NCBI GenBank assembly: GCA_964393895.1 | Contig: CAYMWP010000161.1 | Span: forward strand, 1 to 9,568 | Source of the DNA: B4-G1 sp964393895 | GTDB lineage: Bacteria; Chloroflexota; Anaerolineae; B4-G1 | Direction: 5' to 3' | Length of the DNA: 9,568 nt | Shown: piece after piece, positions 4,753 through 9,568 of the stretch | How positions within the stretch are numbered: the first letter of the stretch is position 1 | How the letters are laid out: the number at the start of each line of letters is the position of its first letter | The notes under the pieces: model-generated | The model's database searches: none | What the model saw: the letters and a program-made list of their open reading frames with translations, nothing else | What the model was told of the DNA's origin: nothing | Program-made: the position numbers and the translations under genes

Positions 4753-6301
4753 AATCGAAGCGCACGATCTGTTTAGCCCCAGCAGCCAGCGTCAATTCCC
4801 ACTCCAACAGGTTCAGCTCGCTCTGTTCCTGCGGCTTTGGCTCGGCGGATTCCAATTTCACTTTGATGTCTTGGTGACGCGGCACGGGAATCTGGTCCTG
4901 GAGCGTGATCTGCGCCTCGACCGGCAGCAGGTTCTCCAGCGTGATCTCGTAACCGTAGCTCAGCCGGCGGCGGTCGCCGATCAGTTTCTTGTCCACCTCG
5001 CGCCGCTTTAGCTCCCGCTCCACCTTGACCCGATCGTCCGTTCCCAGGTAAAGCTCGAACTCGCCCTGCGGCGCGACCAGTTCCAACTCGGTAGCGCCGA
5101 TGAACTCGTCGCCGGAGAAGAGGTTGGCCGGCCCGGCCAGGAGCGTGTAGGCGCTATCGTTGGTCACCTGCGCCCGCCGGTATACCTCTGCGACCAGTTT
5201 GGGCGCGCTCACGTAATCCAATGCGGGTGACAACTCCAGGCTGGCGACGGTGACTTTGTGGGAGGCGCCGTCGGCGGGGACGGTGACGGCCCCCTCCACC
5301 CGGTAAGTCACGGCCGCGCCGGAAGACTCGACCGTCGCCAGCGCCGCCTCCGCCTCTTCCACGGTTGGCGCGGCCGATGGAGGTTCGATCCCGGCGCCGG
5401 CAAAAGCGAGGGTGTCCATCGCTGCGACCGGCGCCGCCGCTTTCATCATACGAGGGGCCGCTTTGCGCTGCTGGGCGCGGACCGGGCCGACGTACCAGGG
5501 TACGAGTTCGGGGATCGTCTCGGCCAGGGCGGGCCGGGCGGTGGAGAGGGTGAGCGACACGTCGTCCCAGTCCTCGCCCGTGCGCTGGGCCACCTGGGCC
5601 AGGTAGCCGACCGTCATCACTGGCTGTTCCCCCTCCTCAGAAAGCCGCACGTCGTAGAGCGGCTGCCAGCCCGCTCCGGAAACCACACAAGTCAGCTCGA
5701 CCGTCAGATCTCCCGCCTGGCTGACATTGACTTCGACGACGCCGGCGTACCGCTCGCGCCGCCGCGCCCCGCGCAGTTGTTCCAGTTCCTTCTGCAGCTT
5801 TTGCAAGCGACGTTCCATCTCGCGGCGGTTGACGGCCAGTTCCAGGAGGGCCGCGTCGGCCTCTTCGGCCCGACTGCGCACGCTATCGAAGAGGGCCATC
5901 TGTGTCTCGGCGTCAACCTTGCCATAGGCCAACCCACGGGCGTATATCTCGGTCTGACCGGCCAGTTTGCCCAGGGTAGCGTGTTCCTGCTTGAGCAGCG
6001 CGACCCGCGCGTCGAGACCGCGCCTCTCGTCCTCCAGTGACTCGACCTGCTCCTCGAGCTCTCGCACGCGCTCGGCGGGAGTTTCGGTGTAGAAATCGCG
6101 CCGCACGTCCACGCCTAAAAGCTGCGCGCGGGCGGTGCCCCTGGCGGAGGCCCGCACCGAGGCCGGATCGAGGTTGAGCGGCAACTCGGCTATCTCCAGC
6201 CGGTGGCTGCCTGGTTCAAGCGTCGCCGCGCCGCTGCGGGTGACCCGCGCGCGGTCAGGGTAGACGGCGACTGCGGTGATGCTGGTCTGTAGTTTGGTCA
6301 T
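4706..6301 (-). CDS. MuiA-family DUF4140/DUF4139 protein
   Basis: The 531-residue protein matches the mucoidy-inhibitor MuiA family, named for an E. coli overexpression phenotype; the biochemical role is unknown. The N-terminal DUF4140-type domain (about 8-70) starts AVYPDRARVTRSG. A coiled-coil pair follows at about 75-112 and 140-182, rich in Glu, Arg and Leu. The DUF4139 part (about 205-525) shows GAGWQPLYDVRL, the conserved RTGEDWDDVSLTLSTARP (240-257) and, near the end, FDFTVEHPQG. Residues 278-330 are an Ala/Pro-rich low-complexity insert. No signal peptide is visible. AGGAG lies 6-7 bases before the ATG at 6301. A TTGACG box at 6353-6348 is a possible -35, but its -10 partner is weak. 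Its 3' end overlaps the convergent kinase gene by 47 bp. Confidence 0.9.
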   Translation of the reverse strand: MTKLQTSITAVAVYPDRARVTRSGAATLEPGSHRLEIAELPLNLDPASVRASARGTARAQLLGVDVRRDFYTETPAERVRELEEQVESLEDERRGLDARVALLKQEHATLGKLAGQTEIYARGLAYGKVDAETQMALFDSVRSRAEEADAALLELAVNRREMERRLQKLQKELEQLRGARRRERYAGVVEVNVSQAGDLTVELTCVVSGAGWQPLYDVRLSEEGEQPVMTVGYLAQVAQRTGEDWDDVSLTLSTARPALAETIPELVPWYVGPVRAQQRKAAPRMMKAAAPVAAMDTLAFAGAGIEPPSAAPTVEEAEAALATVESSGAAVTYRVEGAVTVPADGASHKVTVASLELSPALDYVSAPKLVAEVYRRAQVTNDSAYTLLAGPANLFSGDEFIGATELELVAPQGEFELYLGTDDRVKVERELKRREVDKKLIGDRRRLSYGYEITLENLLPVEAQITLQDQIPVPRHQDIKVKLESAEPKPQEQSELNLLEWELTLAAGAKQIVRFDFTVEHPQGMDLLGLA

Positions 6302-6411
6302 TTCATACTCCTTGCGCGCTATTCACTACCGGATGCTTTTTGATTCGCGTCAACACAGAGGCGATCCGTGAAATCCGCCTCCAATGAACGCCAGCAACTG
6401 CGGGCGCAACC

Positions 6412-6486
6412 GTCTCTTCTCAAAAAGTTGGGGGAAAAGTAGGGCGGAATGCCATTCCGCCTTACCCCGGTTTATTGAGATGATAC
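6412..6486. repeat. 75-bp hairpin repeat, copy A
   Basis: Bases 6412-6486 match 7469-7548 in the same orientation, identical except for a 5-base gap (ATTAC is absent here). The core is GGCGGAATG-C-CATTCCGCC. In the full-length copy B the two halves are near-complements along their entire length. Copy A lies between the divergent DUF4139 gene and the membrane gene at 6564. The remainder of this 262-bp gap, 6302-6411, holds no gene that I can support. Confidence 0.85.
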
Positions 6487-6516
6487 ACGGAACCGATGGT
6501 ACAGCAAAAACCGGAT

Positions 6517-6559
6517 TTGGACAAGCGGGAGCAGGGTGGTATACTTGCCCCGGAGGTGA
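6517..6559 (+). promoter_or_regulatory. Promoter and ribosome site of the four-helix membrane gene
   Basis: TGGACA (6518-6523) and TATACT (6540-6545) are 16 bases apart; TTGGAC one base earlier gives 17. The -10 box shares the 10-mer GGTATACTTG with hflX. The expected start point, about 6552, coincides with GGAGGTGA (6552-6559), an 8-base anti-Shine-Dalgarno match 4 bases before the ATG at 6564. The leader would be only about 12 bases. Confidence 0.55.
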
Positions 6560-6563
6560 CCGG

Positions 6564-7001
6564 ATGGATCACAGGCGCGTTGCTCTCTGGCTGGCGCGGC
6601 TGGCGCTGGGCGTGGTGTTCTTTTTCAACGTCAGTTGTGCGCTCACCTTTGTCGTCAGGCCGGGGGCATACGTCCACGCTTTCGAGGTGAGCGGAGCGCC
6701 GGGGGAGACGCTCGTCCGTGGGGTGGGCGTCCTCTTTCTGATGTGGAACGTGACCTACCCGCTGGCGATCTGGCACCCCTGGCGGTATCGCTGGTTGTTC
6801 CTGATCGTCATCGTGCAGCAAGCGGTTGGCCTGGCGGGCGAGACGTGGATGTTGTTGACCTTGCCTCCGGGCCACACATCGCTGGCGACGACCGGCCTGC
6901 GCTTTATCCTCTTTGACGGTGGGGGGTTGGCGGCGATGCTCGTCACTTTTGCCTGGCAAGTGTATAGTGACAGGTTTGCAAGTAGGCGAGTGGACGAGTA
7001 G
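6564..7001 (+). CDS. Four-helix membrane protein, unknown function
   Basis: The 145-residue protein is almost wholly hydrophobic. Spans are at about 8-30, 49-69, 76-97 and 110-133, with a basic tail (DRFASRRVDE). The start is fixed by the near-perfect ribosome site; the open frame continues upstream to 6384 but only through the repeat and promoter. Acidic or polar residues sit between or inside spans (E93 in AGETWM, D118 in LFDGGG), which could matter for function, but I recognise no transporter or enzyme motif. It is transcribed from its own promoter and converges on the CcbP-like gene with only 27 bp between the stop codons. It lies inside the 1-kb interval bracketed by repeat copies A and B. 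Confidence 0.8.
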   Translation: MDHRRVALWLARLALGVVFFFNVSCALTFVVRPGAYVHAFEVSGAPGETLVRGVGVLFLMWNVTYPLAIWHPWRYRWLFLIVIVQQAVGLAGETWMLLTLPPGHTSLATTGLRFILFDGGGLAAMLVTFAWQVYSDRFASRRVDE

Positions 7002-7028
7002 AGGTCGGCGCGACGTGGGAATGGCGGC

Positions 7029-7355
7029 CTATCCGCGCCCCGTCTTGCCCCACCAGTAGCGGTAGGCCGCCAGCCATTCCGCGCTCGCCGGGTCGGGAGC
7101 GGCGAATTCCAGCTCGGAGAGGGAAGCGGTTTGCTCCTGTCCTCCCTCGTTGATGCGAACCATCACGCCCTGTTGCAGACCGCTGCCCGGCTCGTCCAAC
7201 CCGACGATCTCCACATCCGCCCCCTGCGCAGCGGCGAGGAGTGGGAAGGAGAGGTGCATCTGCAGGGCGCAGAACAGGCCCCAGAATTCTTCCTCTTCGT
7301 CGTAGCAATGCGCTATCGCTTCTTCAAGTAGCGATTCAAGTTTCGCCTCGTCCAT
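7029..7355 (-). CDS. CcbP-like small acidic protein
   Basis: The 108-residue acidic protein begins with a helix-like stretch and CYDEEEEFWGLFCALQMHLSFPL (residues 17-39). This resembles the small calcium-binding protein CcbP family known from Anabaena, which typically has an acidic DEEE run, an aromatic segment and a FPF-like motif. The middle holds an SH3-like strand set, ADVEIVGLDE (46-55) and GVMVRINEG (63-71), then the SLSELEF stretch (79-84) and a terminal YRYWWG. The assignment is by pattern only. CcbP binds calcium through acidic surface residues; whether this one does is inference. The ATG at 7355 is chosen because AGGAG lies 9 bases upstream; an in-frame TTG at 7406 has no ribosome site. 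It would act in the cytosol. Confidence 0.75.
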   Translation of the reverse strand: MDEAKLESLLEEAIAHCYDEEEEFWGLFCALQMHLSFPLLAAAQGADVEIVGLDEPGSGLQQGVMVRINEGGQEQTASLSELEFAAPDPASAEWLAAYRYWWGKTGRG

Positions 7356-7450
7356 AGGTGATCGCTCCTGCAAGCCGTGTGTTCCTACTGGCTCTTTCGA
7401 TGGCAACCAGTGCTATTTTCATCGAAATCGGTACACAAGTGCCGGGCATT

Positions 7451-7462
7451 TGAGCAGATACC
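7451..7462 (-). repeat. Isolated end motif GGTATCTGCTCA
   Basis: This is the fourth occurrence of the GGTA-N-CTGCTCA motif that ends element 1. With neighbouring bases it resembles 3257-3274: TGAGCAG, A or T, TACCCT, then AAAT. It stands 6 bases from repeat copy B. Its left side (TTGAG-CAGATACCCTAAAT) is also similar to the sequence at the other end of copy B (TTGAGATGATACCCCAAAT, 7538-7556). Confidence 0.4.
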
Positions 7463-7468
7463 CTAAAT

Positions 7469-7548
7469 GTCTCTTCTCAAAAAGTTGGGGGAAAAGTAGG
7501 GCGGAATGCCATTCCGCCTTACATTACCCCGGTTTATTGAGATGATAC
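7469..7548. repeat. 80-bp near-palindromic repeat, copy B
   Basis: The left 40 bases and the reverse complement of the right 39 agree at about 30 positions with one gap. They run from GTCTCTTCTCAA / GTATCATCTCAA at the tips to the perfect GGCGGAATG / CATTCCGCC core (7500-7508, 7510-7518). The transcript could thus fold end to end. Copy A at 6412-6486 lacks five bases of one arm. On the minus strand the core is followed by CTACTTTT, so this copy might also terminate the cmk-DUF512 unit, whose stop codon lies 7 bases away. No transposase is present. Confidence 0.85.
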
Positions 7549-7554
7549 CCCAAA

Positions 7555-8823
7555 TTATACTCCGTTCGCAGACAAAAGCCAATCGCCCATCACCACCACC
7601 CGCCGCCCCAGCCTCTCCCCGACCTCTTGCGGCCACATCTCGTCCAGCGATTGTCCCTCCGGCCCGCCGAACATGGCCGCTGGCAGCGCCACCACGTCGC
7701 CCAGGTCTCGCTCCTGCAACTGGGCCACCACGTCCTGCCTGGTCAGCAGTCCCGCCACCGTCACCGTCTTGCCAAAGAAACGATTGACCGCCGGCACGAC
7801 GTCCACTCTGGCAAACTCCGTCGTCGCCTGCCGCAGCACCGGCGCGAATAGCGTCCCCGTCACGAGGGTCAGAGATCGGGTATTAGAGACTAGAGATTGC
7901 AGTCCCCGATATCCAATATCCAAGAATTTGCGCACCAGCCCCACCCCATTCTCCGTCAGGTCGAGCCCGTCGTACATTTCCAGCGGAGGGACGCCCTCGC
8001 CCAGCCGCAGATACCACTCGTCGGAGAGGTAGGCCAGGTTGACCCCCAATCGCTCTCGCAGCCGCGCCTGCCAGCCGACCACCCGCTCAAAGACGGCCCG
8101 CGCCTCGTCCAAGGTGTGGACGCGACAGCCGCCCCGATGGTACTTGGTCAAGCCCACCGGCACGACGCTGACCGAGCGCAGCGCCGGGTACAGACCGGCC
8201 AGATCGGCGATGGAACGATCCAGGTGCACGCCGTCGTTGAGGCCGGGCACGGCCACGATCTGCGTGTGCGCCTCGATCCCCAGGTCGGCCAGGCGGCGCA
8301 GTTGAGCCAGCACGTCGGGGGCGGCGCGGTTGCCGAGGATGCGGCGGCGCAGATCGGGGTCGGTGGCGTGGGCCGAAACGTAGAGCGGGCTGAGGCGCTG
8401 CTGGCCGATGCGCTGCCAGTCCAGCTCGTCCAGATTGGTCAGGGTGATATAGTTGCCAAAGAGAAAAGAGTAGCGGTAATCGTCGTCCTTGACGTACAGG
8501 GAGCGGCGCAAGCCCGGCCCCATCTGGGCGACGAAGCAGAACTCGCAGTGGTTGTTGCAGCGGCGGATGGGGTCAAAGGTGGGATTGACGAACTCTAAAC
8601 CCAGCGGCTCGTCGTAGCGCCGTCCGGCCTCGACCTCGAACTCTCGTCCGCCCCGGCGCACCCGCAGCGCCAACTGTTCCTCGGCCGAGTAGAAGCGCAC
8701 GTCAATCACGTCGCGCGGCGGGTCCCCGTTGATGGAGAGTAATTCATCCCCCGCCCGCAGGCCAATCCGCTCGGCCAGGCTGCCGGAGGTGACGGCGGCG
8801 ATCAGTCCGGCCGGCATTCCCAT
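7555..8823 (-). CDS. PDZ / radical SAM / DUF512 protein
   Basis: The 422-residue protein has the three-part build of the DUF512 family. A PDZ-like N-terminus (about 4-60; GSLAERIGLRAGDELLSING) comes first. Then a radical-SAM-like core follows with the cluster motif C89-x3-C93-x2-C96 (RRCNNHCEFCF) and the family signature SLYVKDDDYRYSFLFGNYITLTNL. The C-terminal DUF512 region contains LVTGTLFAPVL, NRFFGKTVTVAGLLT and a terminal GDWLL. It presumably binds a 4Fe-4S cluster and S-adenosylmethionine; the substrate is unknown. The gene overlaps cmk by 22 bp at the ATG 8823, or by 16 bp if the third codon (ATG 8817) is used; GAGGG 6 bases before 8817 favours the latter. Codons for residues 301-317 (7923-7873) are AT-rich, unlike the rest. 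Confidence 0.93.
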   Translation of the reverse strand: MGMPAGLIAAVTSGSLAERIGLRAGDELLSINGDPPRDVIDVRFYSAEEQLALRVRRGGREFEVEAGRRYDEPLGLEFVNPTFDPIRRCNNHCEFCFVAQMGPGLRRSLYVKDDDYRYSFLFGNYITLTNLDELDWQRIGQQRLSPLYVSAHATDPDLRRRILGNRAAPDVLAQLRRLADLGIEAHTQIVAVPGLNDGVHLDRSIADLAGLYPALRSVSVVPVGLTKYHRGGCRVHTLDEARAVFERVVGWQARLRERLGVNLAYLSDEWYLRLGEGVPPLEMYDGLDLTENGVGLVRKFLDIGYRGLQSLVSNTRSLTLVTGTLFAPVLRQATTEFARVDVVPAVNRFFGKTVTVAGLLTRQDVVAQLQERDLGDVVALPAAMFGGPEGQSLDEMWPQEVGERLGRRVVVMGDWLLSANGV

Positions 8824-9494
8824 CCCTCGACCAACTGCTCAATCTCGGCCAGCACCTCCTCGATGCTCAGCTCAGTCGTATCCACGACGACGGCGTCCTC
8901 GGCCGCGCGCAGCGGTGAGACCTCGCGGTGACTGTCAATCTCGTCGCGGCGGCGCATTGAGGCCAGCACCGTTCCGTAATCGGCATCCAATGCGCGCGCC
9001 CGCTCCTCCAGCCAGCGACGGCGCGCCCGCTCCTCTACGCTGGCGTCCAGATAGATCTTGAGATCGGCGTCGGGCAGAACGACGGTGCCGATGTCACGTC
9101 CCACCATCACCACCGGCCCTTGCGCTGCCACTTGCCGCTGCTGCGCGACGAGCGCCCGCCGCACACCAGGGTAAGCGGAGACGGGTGAGACGTTGCCATC
9201 CACCTCCGGCGTGCGAATGGCCCAGGTGATGTCCGTTCCATCGGCCATGACCGTGTACTGGCGACCATCGTCCAGCGTCGGCGGGGCGACTTGGATACCC
9301 AGTTGCTCGGCCAGCGTTGTCACCGCCGCTTCGTCCTCGATGGGTACATTCCTGTCGAGCGCGGCCCAGGTCACGGCGCGGTACATCACGCCGGTGTCAA
9401 AGTAGAGGTAGCCCAGCCGCCGGGCAAGCAGCTCGCCGATGGTGCTCTTGCCCGAAGAGGCCGGGCCGTCAATGGCAATCGTACATGGTTTCAA
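8802..9494 (-). CDS. cmk: Cytidylate kinase
   Basis: The 230-residue enzyme phosphorylates CMP and dCMP with ATP in pyrimidine nucleotide recycling, in the cytosol; E. coli Cmk has 227 residues. It shows the P-loop GPASSGKST (10-18), FDTGVMYRAVT (32-42, for the more usual DTGAMYR), the CMP-binding insert around VSPVSAYPGVR (102-112), VGRDIGTVVLPDADLKIYL (131-149) and RRRDEIDSHREVSPL (181-195). All parts are complete. The start is a TTG at 9494, giving MKPCTIAIDG; no in-frame ATG or GTG lies nearby. A G-rich run (9508-9504, minus strand) 9 bases upstream is a weak ribosome site. Its 3' end overlaps the DUF512 gene, so translation is probably coupled. The upstream region carries the 17-mer and palindrome also found before hflX. 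Confidence 0.95.
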   Translation of the reverse strand: MKPCTIAIDGPASSGKSTIGELLARRLGYLYFDTGVMYRAVTWAALDRNVPIEDEAAVTTLAEQLGIQVAPPTLDDGRQYTVMADGTDITWAIRTPEVDGNVSPVSAYPGVRRALVAQQRQVAAQGPVVMVGRDIGTVVLPDADLKIYLDASVEERARRRWLEERARALDADYGTVLASMRRRDEIDSHREVSPLRAAEDAVVVDTTELSIEEVLAEIEQLVEGWECRPD

Positions 9495-9511
9495 GTCTGT
9501 CTGCCCCCTTT

Positions 9512-9528
9512 TGATTTGGGTGTGTTTC
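9512..9528 (-). repeat. 17-bp motif GAAACACACCCAAATCA upstream of cmk
   Basis: Exact copy, in opposite orientation, of 44-60. It ends 17 bases before the cmk TTG start, directly next to the weak ribosome site, and is preceded on the minus strand by the palindrome at 9533-9546. Bases 9547-9568 show nothing more that I can support. Confidence 0.6.
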
Positions 9529-9532
9529 GTTT

Positions 9533-9546
9533 AGGACACCTGTCCT
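9533..9546. repeat. 14-bp palindrome AGGACA-CC-TGTCCT
   Basis: A perfect 6-bp inverted repeat around CC. It is not the same word as the AGACCTC palindrome but has the same size and the same position, just before the 17-mer, as the palindrome at 15-29. Confidence 0.65.
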
Positions 9547-9568
9547 CATACCCTAGCTTCGTTAATCA

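Noticed and set aside
5258..6040. 260-codon open frame on the + strand opposite the DUF4139 gene
   Set aside because: It mirrors the conserved coding strand; Gly/Arg-rich composition is typical of antisense frames in GC-rich genes.
6384..6563. Longer start for the four-helix membrane protein
   Set aside because: It would translate repeat copy A and the promoter; ATG 6564 has an 8-base ribosome site match.
7375..7440. TTGTGT-17-TAGCAC as promoter of the CcbP-like gene (minus strand)
   Set aside because: The -10 match is poor (three of six, lacking the final T), so it is too weak to list.
7897..8598. 233-codon open frame on the + strand opposite the DUF512 gene
   Set aside because: It is a shadow of a strongly conserved radical-SAM gene in GC-rich DNA, with no recognisable protein features.
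44..9528. The two inverted 17-mers as ends of one 9.5-kb composite transposon
   Set aside because: The interval holds ordinary chromosomal genes and no transposase, flanking duplications are absent, and both copies are better explained as gene-upstream modules or dispersed repeats.

Overview
The window looks like a GC-rich, free-living bacterial chromosome. The gene mix (HflX, a Nif3-like protein, a cAMP-receptor-type domain fused to a histidine kinase, a DUF4139 protein, a CcbP-like acidic protein, a PDZ/radical-SAM/DUF512 protein and cytidylate kinase) together with many short palindromic intergenic repeats would fit a Chloroflexota (Anaerolineae-like) genome. That is inference from gene content and repeat style, not from a marker gene. 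No tRNA, rRNA, CRISPR array, transposase, integrase or phage gene was seen.

Layout. Positions 1-191 hold a palindrome, a 17-base motif and a promoter for hflX (192-1538, +), whose best start appears to be an ATC codon. A 144-bp element with terminal inverted repeats separates hflX from a 70-aa membrane protein (1721-1933, +). A second, ~109-bp folded element sits between that gene and a convergent two-gene unit on the minus strand: a 79-aa membrane protein (3119-2880) and a Nif3/YbgI-type metalloprotein (2833-2078). A 340-bp gene-free stretch full of palindromes follows. Then come the soluble cNMP-sensor histidine kinase (3460-4752, +, predicted leaderless) and, convergent and overlapping it by 47 bp, a MuiA/DUF4139 protein (6301-4706, -). 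Next are a four-helix membrane protein (6564-7001, +) and a CcbP-like protein (7355-7029, -), bracketed by two copies of a 75-80 bp nearly self-palindromic repeat. The right end is a translationally overlapping pair on the minus strand, cmk (9494-8802) and the PDZ/radical-SAM/DUF512 protein (8823-7555).

How it fits together. The recognisable genes are mostly housekeeping or stress functions: ribosome rescue, CMP phosphorylation, small-molecule sensing, a putative metallohydrolase and an Fe-S radical enzyme. They sit in short, independently promoted units rather than one pathway. I see no clear novel multi-gene system. The unusual content is in the DNA between genes: at least three families of hairpin/MITE-like repeats, two with flanking direct repeats that look like target-site duplications; a palindrome-plus-17-mer module placed in the same orientation upstream of both hflX and cmk; and promoters that give very short or absent leaders.
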